From Paenibacillus sp. RC334 (GTDB lineage: Bacteria; Bacillota; Bacilli; Paenibacillales; Paenibacillaceae): a stretch of DNA of 64,000 bases. The DNA is taken from positions 5,751,001-5,815,000 of the forward strand of contig NZ_CP125370.1 in the NCBI RefSeq assembly GCF_030034735.1, read 5' to 3'. Each line of letters begins with the position of its first letter. The first letter of the stretch is position 1. Shown here in pieces: positions 9,766-18,483 of this stretch. The notes below the pieces were generated by a model that worked only from the letters and a program-made list of their open reading frames with translations, was not told the origin of the DNA and did not search any database. Position numbers and translations under genes: made by a program.

Positions 9766-10284
9766 TTATTCGTTATCCGACGCGACCGGGGTCATCAAGC
9801 CTTGAACTGCGCCGAAGAACGGGCGAATGGACTTGATCATGCCGTAGCCCATCTTCACGACCGGAACAAATTTCTGGATCATGCCGAACAGCCGCAGGCC
9901 GCCACCGAGCGCACCGCCGAGCGCTCCTGCGCCCGCAGTGGCGCCGCCCAGGCCACCGAGCAGCGAGCCCATCATCGGCAGGAATGCCGACACCTTGGCG
10001 TCCGGCTTGCGGGAGCGCGAACGGACGGACGGTTTGCGCGCGCCGCTTCTCCGATTGCCGAGACGGACGCCCGGGGCATGCGAACTGGCTCTGCGTTTGG
10101 GAGATCGGGAGCCTTGCTTCCCGGAAGAAGCGCGTGGGGGGGCTCCAGCGCTGGCAAGTACCAACCCGCCGCAATTAACGTCGGTGATGTAGCCGACGTA
10201 AGTCTCTCCGCTATGCAGGGTGACGCAGACCGGACGGCCCTGAAACTTCTTAGCCCGTGCGCGCATCTCTTTCGATTGTGCCAT
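9766..10284 (-). CDS. uncharacterised protein with LSm/Hfq-like N-terminus and basic linker
   Basis: This 172-aa protein has three parts. Residues 12-45 ('GRPVCVTLHSGETYVGYITD') resemble the strand-turn-strand core of Sm-like proteins. Residues 50-95 are a very basic Arg/Ser/Lys linker. The C-terminus is Gly/Ala-rich and hydrophobic, with a possible amphipathic or membrane helix. The ATG at 10284 follows GAGGTGA by 6 nt. The gene is visibly more GC-rich than its neighbours. It is alone between repeats 3 and 4, and a decayed second copy lies at 13838-14190. The function is unknown; RNA binding is only suggested by the Sm-like start. Confidence 0.55.
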   Translation of the reverse strand: MAQSKEMRARAKKFQGRPVCVTLHSGETYVGYITDVNCGGLVLASAGAPPRASSGKQGSRSPKRRASSHAPGVRLGNRRSGARKPSVRSRSRKPDAKVSAFLPMMGSLLGGLGGATAGAGALGGALGGGLRLFGMIQKFVPVVKMGYGMIKSIRPFFGAVQGLMTPVASDNE

Positions 10285-10747
10285 GGAAGTTCACCTCGCT
10301 CACTGATTATAATTCAGTTTACGCCAGGGGCGGGCGGGCTGCTTGTGCGAATGGGGCATGCGCACGCCCAAAATCGCTTGATGGGCTCGCCGTCACCGGG
10401 GCATTAGTCTGCTCCAAACGTTGGAAGCAAAACTAAAGGAATCATTTTTCCATGAAAAAACAGGTTATAAATGTAGGCTTCAAGCCAGTAAAACTATAAC
10501 CTACCCTGGATCAGCTCGGTCAACTATCTGAAAAACTCACTTCGCCTCTGTAAAGATGAACTCTCGATTCCAGATTTCTACGCCCCCAGAAAGTGAAAGG
10601 AATGCATCGTACATTTACTCACTGTGTTGAAAAAACTTGCAGGAGCCTATTTACGCATCATTCCGATCAGAGTCTGACCCAACCTGCTCCTATGGTCGGC
10701 ATGATGTAATACAAGCTGCTGCGAGTTTTTCTCTAAAAAGCTTGCCG
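10285..10747. other. gap without gene; upstream region of the LSm-like gene
   Basis: The first ~150 bp is nearly the same as the upstream region of the pseudogene copy (14191-14330), so the duplication includes the promoter region. The rest holds no convincing gene. Confidence 0.5.
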
Positions 10748-10818
10748 TTACTTATGGTAAGGCTCACCGCGATGGCTGTAACGGCAAAATTTAGGGCCAT
10801 CCTTTTGTGGGATAGCCC
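10748..10818 (-). repeat. rlmH-tail att-like repeat 4 plus hairpin
   Basis: Bases 10748-10768 encode Gly-Glu-Pro-Tyr-His-Lys-stop on the minus strand, preceded by a codon for Arg, so RGEPYHK is perfect at peptide level. It uses GAG, CCT and TAC where the real gene uses GAA, CCG and TAC. The right flank carries 'GGCTGTAACGGCAA' and an inverted repeat GGGCCATCC / GGATAGCCC at 10794-10818. Confidence 0.7.
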
Positions 10819-10890
10819 TTTCTTTGATCTCGCATCTTTTTTACAAATAGAAAAAGTGGATGGATTTCTCCAATTGCGCTTTTGCTTACT

Positions 10891-11352
10891 TTAATATTCT
10901 CCTTTAATTACAAAAAACGAACCCCGAATTGTTCCAGCTAGTTTTGACTTCTGCCTAGCAAACTTAAACTTCCCTTCTAACTCCTTTGGTACCTCCATCC
11001 CCTCAGAAAGCTTAAAACCAACGGCCCGCTTCTTAGTATCATCAACCGTATACATGACGTTGACCTCAAGACCATCCTCATAAAAGACGTAAGCAAATTT
11101 AATATTTTCCACTTGAAAACGTGACGTTTCTAAAGGTTTGGCCTCAAACTCAATATCACGCTCTTTCAAAACTCGGTTCACATAATCAAGGGTCTCCTGA
11201 CTTTCACTAGCTGGCACAACCGTAAATTCATGCTTGTATTTGTTCATAAAGTAACGGGCTTCATTAGCACGCAAACCAGCAAGCGCTTCTACTACAGGTG
11301 AAGACTCTAAACCAACCGTAGACACATTATTAAAATCAACGATATAGGGCAT
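10891..11352 (-). CDS. uncharacterised 153-aa protein (copy 1 of 3)
   Basis: I do not recognise a family. The protein is mixed alpha/beta, soluble and without signal peptide. It begins MPYIVDFNNVSTVGLESSP and ends in a basic, Gly-rich tail 'LAGTIRGSFFVIKGEY'. AAGGAG lies 8 nt before ATG at 11352; an ATG two codons earlier is too close to it. A copy of about 95% identity is at 18484-18945 and a 3' remnant at 37826-37984. All lie just behind an rlmH-tail repeat, and two sit with an SMI1/KNR4-type gene. This suggests an immunity or accessory role, but nothing in the sequence proves it. Confidence 0.7.
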   Translation of the reverse strand: MPYIVDFNNVSTVGLESSPVVEALAGLRANEARYFMNKYKHEFTVVPASESQETLDYVNRVLKERDIEFEAKPLETSRFQVENIKFAYVFYEDGLEVNVMYTVDDTKKRAVGFKLSEGMEVPKELEGKFKFARQKSKLAGTIRGSFFVIKGEY

Positions 11353-11445
11353 TTCCATCTCTCCTTTTAACTCATTATTTCCAAAAAAAATTGCCGCTAC
11401 TCAATAGTCTCAAATCTACTAACGGGATCATTTCTGCCTAAAAGT

Positions 11446-12048
11446 TTATTTTTTAGAATCAAGAATAAACATAGATGCATCATGTCCCATGAATATTTTA
11501 TTTCCGTTAAAAAAAGTTTTGGACTGAATATCTCTGTATCCTATTTTAGTCATAATGTCAGTCAGCTCTTCTTGACTAAATCCGTTATGAACTATATCTG
11601 AAACTACTTTTTCATTTTTATTAAAATCTACGATTAATAAATGTCCTCCTTCATTTAGAACATCAAATAATCTGGATAAAACGAATTCAACATCATGAAT
11701 ATGGAGCAGAACCTGAGCCATAAAAATATAGTCAGCATGAAGATCCGATAGACCTTCCTTTTCAAAATCAAAGCATATTGTATCTGCATTATGAATATTA
11801 AAATCAGTAATTTTTTGCTTTATTTGATTAATCATGTTTTGTGAAGTATCCAGAAAAAGCATAGAATTAAAATCGTTTAACAAGTTCATTCCGACGAGAC
11901 CCGTTCCACACCCGAAATCAATAGCATTCTTACTATTAGCGTCAACTACATATTCACGAATGGCATCAGATGATGCCTTTGCAATCTGAATTCTTTCAGA
12001 AGTGTCATATACATTAGCTATCATTTCAAACTTATCCGTATTTCCCAT
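11446..12048 (-). CDS. class I SAM-dependent methyltransferase (copy 1)
   Basis: This 200-aa cytosolic protein has motif I 'AIDFGCGTGL' near residue 43, an acidic motif II position in 'MLFLDTS', and 'NEGGHLLIVDF' as motif V/VI. These are features of Rossmann-fold small-molecule methyltransferases. The ATG is preceded by GGAGAGGT. The second copy at 36459-37061 differs at about 13 residues. The substrate is unknown. Confidence 0.82.
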   Translation of the reverse strand: MGNTDKFEMIANVYDTSERIQIAKASSDAIREYVVDANSKNAIDFGCGTGLVGMNLLNDFNSMLFLDTSQNMINQIKQKITDFNIHNADTICFDFEKEGLSDLHADYIFMAQVLLHIHDVEFVLSRLFDVLNEGGHLLIVDFNKNEKVVSDIVHNGFSQEELTDIMTKIGYRDIQSKTFFNGNKIFMGHDASMFILDSKK

Positions 12049-12216
12049 GATTACCTCTCCAATCTGTATTATAAAATCCTGAATACAACAATATAGAATG
12101 ATATTCTATCGAAGCATTTGCATTAGTCCACATTCTTATTCGGTTCGTCCTTATGGAAAACAAAACCTCTGTATGAATGGAGGAGACAACCTTGGGGTGA
12201 TTCAGGTACACCTTTC

Positions 12217-13551
12217 TCACGATTCGTCTTTGTCGAAATAATCATCTGGCAGATGTAGTTCTCGCAAACAACCCATAAATTTTTCTCTGAATTTCGGATC
12301 TTTTTGATATTTCGGCCATACCGCCTTATAGTAAGGCAGCAGCTTCTCATGTGGAATAATGCCCCAGTACAAAATCAAGTTATTCAGAACCTGCGGGCCG
12401 CCCCCCATCAACATCTGTTCAATGATCTGCCAGCTTCCCAGCTTGTTTTCGCAACTGCGCGCGGCATAGATGGCCGTGGTTTGCATTTTCGGGTCGGCGT
12501 GACACAAGAAAGGCGCAAAGTTATGGAGAGTAATTGCACCGTAATCTTCCAAGATATACCCTGCATAACGCAACGTTTCCGGGTCGTGAATCCTGTCAAG
12601 CCTTTGCAAGATCACTGGAATAAATTCCGTTAAATCCGCAGTTTTACTGGAAGCATGTAGAATCTGTAAAGCTTGCAGAAAATCCTCATGCCCATCCGAT
12701 TGCAACAGCTCCAGAAGATATTTTCTACCCGCGTCAAAAGAAGTTTTGCAGATTAGCCAAATGGCTGTGGTCCGATTTATTGGGCTTTGCTCCGCAATAA
12801 TCTTCAAAAAAACAAGGGTTGGCTGAAAGAGTTTCTTAAACTTGAACATTCCATCAAGCGCTTTTGCTTGGATTTCTTCGTTTGGAGCGCTCTGATAAAT
12901 CTGGATCAGCGCATTCTCATCACCCGGCATTCGACTGCCAAACCACCCGATATCATAATCCAGAATAATTTCATCCAGCCAGCGCTCGTACCAGTCCAGA
13001 AAGCTGTCTTCATAGACAAAGAAAAAAGGATGATCGGGATGAAAATCGGAGGTGTACACAATTCTCCCCCTGTATTTCCCTTCAAGTACGAGATACATGT
13101 CGTATTCGCAGCCTTGGGTGCCTATGCACAACATGCCGCCCAGCACCTTATTACAGGCTTCGTCGTATTCCTCATCGGGAATGTCCTCATCCTTGGTCAG
13201 GGGCTCAATCAGATGGTTCCATTCCTCTTTGGTCATCCCGGGATGCAGAACGGATTTTGCAAGGAGTGCCTGGCGCTCGGTATAGGAAGCTGCCTTTTCA
13301 ATCGGATAAATTCCATAATAGGGTCCGGCGCCTCCGTTGCCGACTTTCGTTAAAAACTGCGCGTAAGGCTCAGGAAGTGTGACCTGATTGTGGGCTTGCC
13401 AGTCCGCCAGCTCTTTTGCTGTAAGCTTCTCTTTAACCTTGTATTGATGTGAGGATGCTCCAAACACCGAGAAAGCCGTGTCTTTGCGCATGGCTTGATT
13501 CAGTTTGTTTTTTATTCGATCCAGTTGCGTTTCTTTCTTTCCAAACCACAT
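12217..13551 (-). CDS. SMI1/KNR4 (SUKH)-like protein with helical repeats (copy 1)
   Basis: This 444-aa soluble protein has an SMI1/KNR4-type domain in roughly residues 45-200: 'LPEPYAQFLTKVGNGGAGPYYGIYPIEKA', 'GTQGCEYDMYLVLEGKYRGRIVY' and 'SFLDWYERWLDEIIL'. HEAT-like helical repeats follow to the end. SUKH proteins often act as immunity proteins against polymorphic toxins. AGGAGGG lies at good distance before the ATG. A near-identical copy lies at 19036-20370 and a C-terminal remnant at 37226-37549. No cognate toxin gene is in the window. Confidence 0.75.
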   Translation of the reverse strand: MWFGKKETQLDRIKNKLNQAMRKDTAFSVFGASSHQYKVKEKLTAKELADWQAHNQVTLPEPYAQFLTKVGNGGAGPYYGIYPIEKAASYTERQALLAKSVLHPGMTKEEWNHLIEPLTKDEDIPDEEYDEACNKVLGGMLCIGTQGCEYDMYLVLEGKYRGRIVYTSDFHPDHPFFFVYEDSFLDWYERWLDEIILDYDIGWFGSRMPGDENALIQIYQSAPNEEIQAKALDGMFKFKKLFQPTLVFLKIIAEQSPINRTTAIWLICKTSFDAGRKYLLELLQSDGHEDFLQALQILHASSKTADLTEFIPVILQRLDRIHDPETLRYAGYILEDYGAITLHNFAPFLCHADPKMQTTAIYAARSCENKLGSWQIIEQMLMGGGPQVLNNLILYWGIIPHEKLLPYYKAVWPKYQKDPKFREKFMGCLRELHLPDDYFDKDES

Positions 13552-13837
13552 ATTGAACCCTCCTGTTGACTATAGCCAGGTTTCCTCTATTTGCTTACCC
13601 AGCAATTTTATTATTTTTTCTAAGGGTCTTACCTCTTTAGAACTATATGTATCTTTAAGTAGGTTTTCAGCAGTATACAACCGGTGCAGCAAACAGCTTT
13701 CTTTGTTCATCCGTAACGTTTAGTTTGAGCGCATTGAAACCAATTTTTCATTGTATCTTCTCTTAAGGTCACCACTGAACCACCTTAGAGTACCACACAA
13801 AAAATGCATATTAATGGAATCTATATGTGGATTAGAC

Positions 13838-14190
13838 TATAATCACCTTTTTCTGGATCATGCCGAACAGCGCTCCCACCATCGGCAGAAATGCAGACAC
13901 CTTGCGTCCGGCTTGTGGAAGCGCGAACGGCCAGACGGTTTACTCGCGCCGCTTCTTCGGTTGCCGAGACGGACGCCCGGGGTATACACACCAGCTCTGC
14001 GTTTGAGAGATCGGGAGTCTTGCTTCCCGGAAGAAGCGCGTGGGGGAGCTCCAGAACTGGCAAGTACCAACTCGCCGTAATTAACGTCGGTGATGTAGCC
14101 GACGTAAGTCTCTCCGCTGTGCAGGGTGACGTAGACCGGACGATCCTGAAACTTCTTAGCCCGTGCGCGCATTTCATTCGATTGTGCCAT
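13838..14190 (-). pseudogene. decayed copy of the LSm-like gene
   Basis: The first ~95 codons match the protein at 9766-10284 closely. A one-base loss near 13904 then shifts the frame and gives a short false end at 13858. The sequence after it also lacks the Gly/Ala-rich middle: MMGSLLGG runs directly into a FGMIQK-like segment. Promoter and ribosome binding site (GAGGTGA) are conserved. It is therefore a frameshifted, internally deleted duplicate. Confidence 0.7.
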
Positions 14191-14358
14191 GGAAGTTCAC
14201 CTCGCTCACTGATTATAATTCAGTTTACGCCAAGGGCATGCGCACGCCAAAAATCGCTTGATAGGCTCTTCTCCATCGGAGCTTTAGCCTGCTTAAAACG
14301 TTGGAAGCAAAACTAGTTGTTGCCGGTAGTTCGATAGGTTATTGCTGCGTTCTTTTTC

Positions 14359-14521
14359 CTATTCATGCAACACTTCAAATATCGAACTCAGTGTCATTCC
14401 ATATTCCGTGATCTTATAACAGACTTTAGCCGGTATTTCTGGATATACCGTCCGTTCAACGAGACTGTCAGTAACCAATTCTTTCAACGCTTCTGACAGC
14501 ACCTTATCCAGACGTGCAATG
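14359..14521 (-). pseudogene. HxlR family regulator, C-terminal fragment
   Basis: Read on the minus strand, this gives about 53 residues ending in a stop, including 'LKELVTDSLVERTVYPEIPA' and then 'KITEYGMTL'. That is the wing and last helix of HxlR-type winged-helix regulators. The N-terminal half and start are missing, so it is a remnant. It lies just inside repeat 5. Confidence 0.6.
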
Positions 14522-14644
14522 CAATATTCTCCCTATCTTCATGCTTTTTAGACATAAAATGCAAAACCTCCATGAGTCTTTGCACCGAACTAGGTAGAAC
14601 ATATTTAAGTGCTTTTTATTGTGGGTAACGAATTTTCTTTACCA

Positions 14645-14665
14645 TCACTTGTGGTACGGTTCAGC
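14645..14665 (-). repeat. rlmH-tail att-like repeat 5
   Basis: It reads Ala-Glu-Pro-Tyr-His-Lys-stop (TGA) on the minus strand. Its right flank, 'AGCTTAACAGGTCTATCGG', resembles that of repeat 8 at 22021 and differs from the 'CTGTCTGTAACGGCAA' group. I see no gene in the rest of 14522-14872. Confidence 0.65.
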
Positions 14666-14872
14666 TTAACAGGTCTATCGGCGAAAAATCCAGTGCGACG
14701 AAACACTCTGTCGACATCCTAGCCGCATACAAAATAGCAGATAAAGTATGACCAGTACCTGCCGAATTCAACTCTATTCTTATATTCTAAATCTAGCGAA
14801 TAATCAAGACTGGCATTCATCATGCGTAGGATCATGAGTTAATTGCACACCTGTGCGCGAATCCGAATCTCT

Positions 14873-15769
14873 TTAGGTGTTATTTTTCAAAAATGTTTCT
14901 CTGGTCAAGCTCAAAAAGGCTTCGATTGCAGGCGAAATCCACTTCTCTTCATGCCACATCATTTGGGTTGCAAACGATGTGGCGGTCAGATCCCAAGGCA
15001 ACGGAACCAGTTCTCCCCGATTCACTTCTCCGATCACGGCCATTTCAGGCAGTATGGCAATGCCCATTCCTATTTTCGCACATTGTTTAATAGCCTCAGC
15101 ACTGTAAAACTCCAATTCGGTAATTCCCCCCATGCCCTTCTGTGACAGACTTCGATCAAAAAAAGTGCGATAGGAGCATCCCTTCTCCGTCAACAAAAAG
15201 GTCTCGCCATGAAAATCTTCAATGGCCAATGCAGGATGTGCTGCCAAAGGATGATCCGGTGATACCAATAGATAAAAGGGCTCATCCAGCATTTTTTCAC
15301 CGCAAAATCCGGTCTCGCCCTTGTCCTCATCCAGCGTAAAAATAATGTCAGCGTCCCCTTCACGCAAGCTCTGTTTGAGGTTCGAATTAGGCAGCGGTCG
15401 GAACATTAACCGAACCCCTGGATAGCTCAACCGAAACTGGCGCAATACAGCCGGCAGCCGGTACGTACACAACGTTTCATCGGCACTTATGATTACCGTA
15501 CCCGTCAATTCGCCGGATTGCTTGACGGCATGCTGTGCTTCTTCAACCACACTCAATATGTTATCTGCATAGCGCAGGAACGTTCTCCCTGCATCGGTCA
15601 AAGTCACATTTTTACCCAATCTGTCCACCAGCTTGACACCCAATTCTTCCTCTAAGGCCTTCATTTGCATCGTAACCGTGGAAGGGACATAGTTCTGCAC
15701 TTCGGCAGCTCGGGTAAAGTTGAGTGTGGAAGCAAGCGTATAAAAGGTTTTTAATTGGCGCAATTCCAT
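14873..15769 (-). CDS. LysR family transcriptional regulator (CysL/CbbR-like layout)
   Basis: This 298-aa protein has the LysR helix-turn-helix at residues 1-60 ('LKTFYTLASTLNFTRAAEVQNYVPSTVTMQMKALEEELGVKL'), a linker helix and an effector-binding domain. It is divergent from the hydrolase-MFS pair starting at 15904, with 134 bp between them. That is the classical LysR arrangement, so it likely activates that pair. Confidence 0.88.
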   Translation of the reverse strand: MELRQLKTFYTLASTLNFTRAAEVQNYVPSTVTMQMKALEEELGVKLVDRLGKNVTLTDAGRTFLRYADNILSVVEEAQHAVKQSGELTGTVIISADETLCTYRLPAVLRQFRLSYPGVRLMFRPLPNSNLKQSLREGDADIIFTLDEDKGETGFCGEKMLDEPFYLLVSPDHPLAAHPALAIEDFHGETFLLTEKGCSYRTFFDRSLSQKGMGGITELEFYSAEAIKQCAKIGMGIAILPEMAVIGEVNRGELVPLPWDLTATSFATQMMWHEEKWISPAIEAFLSLTRETFLKNNT

Positions 15770-15823
15770 GGAGTTCCGCTCCTTAATTCAAAAAAAATGA
15801 ACGTTCTCTTTATAAACGTTTCT

Positions 15824-15852
15824 TTGACTTAACAATAGCAGCATCGTAGAGT
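15824..15852 (+). promoter_or_regulatory. promoter of the hydrolase-MFS pair
   Basis: TTGACT at 15824-15829 and TAGAGT at 15847-15852 are 17 bp apart. Two AACGTT palindromes (about 15800 and 15815) lie just upstream in the shared LysR intergenic region and could be the regulator's binding site. Confidence 0.5.
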
Positions 15853-15903
15853 GATGACAAGGAAGGTAGTTCATACTTTTAGCTATGAAAAGGAGTTTTT
15901 TAT

Positions 15904-16914
15904 ATGAGGGATTATGAAATTTATGAATTAGGAGATGTTCTGCTGCAATCCGGTGACACTCTGCCAAATGCCATTCTCGCCTACAAAACATACGGCATGC
16001 TAAATGCAGCCAAAAATAATGTGATTGTCTATCCCACCTGGTTTGCCGGCTTGCATACTGATAACGAATGGTTAATCGGACCTGGCAAGGCACTGGATCC
16101 AGAAAAATATTTTATCATCGTCCCCAATATGTTGGGCAATGGACTCTCCTCCTCGCCAAGCAATACGCCACCACCTTATCATCAAGCAAATTTCCCGCTG
16201 ATTTCGATTTATGATAATGTGCGACTGCAGCATCAACTGGTGAATCAAAAGTTTGGTATTGCAGAAATCGCCCTCGTTGTAGGTTGGTCACTAGGCGCTG
16301 TGCAGACCTTTCAGTGGGGGGCAAGTTATCCTGATATGGTAAAACGAATCGCTCCATTCGGCGGGACTGCCATGACTCGGCCACATGCAAAGGTTGTATT
16401 TGAAGGAATGATCGCTGCTCTTCAGGCTGATTCTGCTTGGAACAATGGCTTTTACACGCAGAAACCCAAAACGGGATTGGCAGCCATGGGTCGAGTCTAC
16501 GCAGCTTGGGGGTTCTCTCAGGCTTATTATCTAGAGCAGCTCTATCAGCAAGAGGGCTACCACACACTGGAGGAATATCTCGTCGATTACTGGGATCACG
16601 TATTTTTGACCTTTGATGCGAATGACCTGATCACCATGTTACGTACCGGAATTACAGGTGACATTAGCGCTAATCCGACGTATAACGGCGATTTTGACCT
16701 TGCATTAAGCAGGATAACAGCACGGGCCCTGGTTATGCCGGGAAGTACAGACCTTTTCTTCCCTCCCCAGGATAACAAAGTTGAAGCACGCCATATACCA
16801 AATGCATTCTTCCTCCCGATTGAATCCAAGTGGGGGCATTGCGCAGGCATTGGACAGCATGAACCAGACTCCGTATTTATAGATAAAAGTCTAAAAAGTT
16901 TCTTGCTTGAATGA
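15904..16914 (+). CDS. alpha/beta hydrolase of the homoserine O-acetyltransferase (MetX)-like family
   Basis: This 336-aa protein has the MetX-type start 'LAYKTYGMLNAAKNNVIVYPTWFAG', nucleophile elbow GWSLG with Ser near residue 129, an Asp in 'PGSTDLFFPP' and a His in 'WGHCAG'. A full catalytic triad is therefore present. Many such proteins in Bacilli are hydrolases rather than true MetX, so the substrate is uncertain. AAAGGAG precedes the ATG. Its stop is 22 bp before the MFS start, so the two are probably co-transcribed. Confidence 0.82.
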   Translation: MRDYEIYELGDVLLQSGDTLPNAILAYKTYGMLNAAKNNVIVYPTWFAGLHTDNEWLIGPGKALDPEKYFIIVPNMLGNGLSSSPSNTPPPYHQANFPLISIYDNVRLQHQLVNQKFGIAEIALVVGWSLGAVQTFQWGASYPDMVKRIAPFGGTAMTRPHAKVVFEGMIAALQADSAWNNGFYTQKPKTGLAAMGRVYAAWGFSQAYYLEQLYQQEGYHTLEEYLVDYWDHVFLTFDANDLITMLRTGITGDISANPTYNGDFDLALSRITARALVMPGSTDLFFPPQDNKVEARHIPNAFFLPIESKWGHCAGIGQHEPDSVFIDKSLKSFLLE

Positions 16915-16936
16915 AACTGAGGAGGAGCGGATTAAA

Positions 16937-18121
16937 TTGAAAAATAAATTGATTATATATGTCCTAGCACTTGCTGTTTTTCTAATTGGAACCATTGAAT
17001 ATATTATTACAGGAGTCATTGAAATGATCGCCATGGACTTGAGAGTATCTACTTCCGAAGCTGGTTTACTGGTGACTGTATTTGCTCTCGCAGCGGCCAT
17101 TGTTGCTCCGATTCTGATTGCATTAACAATTAATATGGATCGCAAGAAGCTACTGATGGCTGCCCTCAGTGTGTTTATTGCCAGCAACGGACTTATGCTT
17201 GTAAACCTTTCTTACGAAACATTACTATGGGTACGAATTATTCAAGGGGCTAGCGGAGGAATCGCTACCGTAGTAGCCATGGCAGTAGCGACACGACTCG
17301 TCGAAAAAGAAAGAAGGGGCAATGCCATCGGTATTATTTTGATGGGGCTCAGTAGTTCGTTAGTTCTGGGTGTTCCAGCTGGTACATTTTTTAGCGAGAT
17401 GTTTGGATGGAGAGTTTTGTTTATTTTGATCGGTATAATAAGCGTTCTTCCATTGTTTATCATCTATAAAAAGGTTCCTGCAATCAGAGAAGAAGAAGCT
17501 GTTACCCTCAGGATGCAGTTCTCTATTTTAAAAGATTCAAAAATTGTAACTGCCTTGGCTATTACTTTATTTTATATTGGTGGTTACTCTACGCTCTTTA
17601 CTTATATTACACCTTTCTTGCAAGCCGCATCCTCTCTTTCCATAACCGAAATTAGCGGTGTTTTATTCCTAGCGGGAATTTGCAGCTTCATCGGATCCAA
17701 AGTGGGTGGACAATTGGCAGATACAAAGGGATCGAAATTCACAATTTGTATTGGACTCCTGTTACAGGGAGCAATGCTCCTTTTATTCACTCTAGCTGGT
17801 GTCAATATCATTGTATTAATCTTGGTTTTAATGATCTTTATGTTAGCAACCTGGAGCATTTCCCCTGCTCAGCAGCTATTTTTGGTCACTCTGGTACCTC
17901 GAAATCCAGACATTGCCCTGAGCGTAAATACTTCCTTCATCCAATTTGGTTTTGCGCTAGGATCTGGATTAGGCGGCCTTGTCATCAGTCGTACCTCTGT
18001 TCTGAATTTGAATTGGGTAGGTTTGGCTGCTGTAAGCGTTGCATTACTTCTTGCCATCTTGCTATTCAAAAAAATGAGCAGTCGGATTGGAACGTCTACT
18101 GTTACTAAAGAAAAACATTAA
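16937..18121 (+). CDS. MFS transporter, DHA1 type
   Basis: This protein of about 394 residues has twelve predicted membrane helices and the motif A loop 'IALTINMDRKKLL' after helix 2. It resembles the drug or nucleoside efflux group of DHA1 (YdhL/PbuE-like). I chose TTG at 16937 because AGGAGG lies 11 nt upstream; a TTG at 16907 overlaps the end of the hydrolase and lacks a site. It probably exports a compound made or modified by the hydrolase. Confidence 0.85.
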   Translation: MKNKLIIYVLALAVFLIGTIEYIITGVIEMIAMDLRVSTSEAGLLVTVFALAAAIVAPILIALTINMDRKKLLMAALSVFIASNGLMLVNLSYETLLWVRIIQGASGGIATVVAMAVATRLVEKERRGNAIGIILMGLSSSLVLGVPAGTFFSEMFGWRVLFILIGIISVLPLFIIYKKVPAIREEEAVTLRMQFSILKDSKIVTALAITLFYIGGYSTLFTYITPFLQAASSLSITEISGVLFLAGICSFIGSKVGGQLADTKGSKFTICIGLLLQGAMLLLFTLAGVNIIVLILVLMIFMLATWSISPAQQLFLVTLVPRNPDIALSVNTSFIQFGFALGSGLGGLVISRTSVLNLNWVGLAAVSVALLLAILLFKKMSSRIGTSTVTKEKH

Positions 18122-18139
18122 ATAGCTCCCTCTTTCTAC

Positions 18140-18304
18140 AATCCCAGCATTCAAATCCAAGGCATTTTTTAACACACCGGGCACGCCATTCCCATATTCA
18201 GATGTACATAAAAGTACATCATTTGCCTCCCTCAGCTGTGTCCGTATTTCTCTTACCGAAGCAGGTCCTTCATCGAAATCGAGATCAGGGTTGAAAGACG
18301 GAAG
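18140..18304 (-). pseudogene. NADPH-dependent FMN reductase fragment
   Basis: The minus strand encodes 'FNPDLDFDEGPASVREIR' followed by 'SEYGNGVPGVLKNALD', the recognisable middle of the FMN reductase / flavodoxin-like family. The flavin-binding start and the C-terminus are missing, and the open frame runs on into the att-like repeat. It is a truncated remnant. Confidence 0.65.
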
Positions 18305-18338
18305 AACGCTCAACCCTTTCCTTGAAAAAAATTTCAAT

Positions 18339-18409
18339 CTACTTGTGATACGGTTCTCCGTACTGTCTGTAACGGCAAGATTTAGGACCATCCTTTTGCG
18401 GGATGGTCC
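18339..18409 (-). repeat. rlmH-tail att-like repeat 6 plus hairpin
   Basis: Bases 18339-18359 encode Gly-Glu-Pro-Tyr-His-Lys-stop (GGA, TAT, CAC, TAG). The flank 'CTGTCTGTAACGGCAAG' follows, then a perfect 9-bp inverted repeat GGACCATCC / GGATGGTCC (18385-18409). It is nearly identical to repeats 4 and 7 over about 90 bp. Confidence 0.7.
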
Positions 18410-18483
18410 ATTCTTTGATATCGCATCTTTTTTTGCAAATAGAATAAGTGGATCGATTCCTCCAAATTGCACTTTTGCTTACT

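Noticed and set aside
9751..10407. 218-aa plus-strand open frame over the LSm-like gene
   Set aside because: Mirror of a GC-rich gene; the minus-strand frame has a good ribosome binding site, a duplicate copy and a sensible domain order.
18062..18472. 136-aa minus-strand frame taken as an intact gene
   Set aside because: Only its middle matches FMN reductases; the start covers an att-like repeat and hairpin, so it is a fragment read through by chance.
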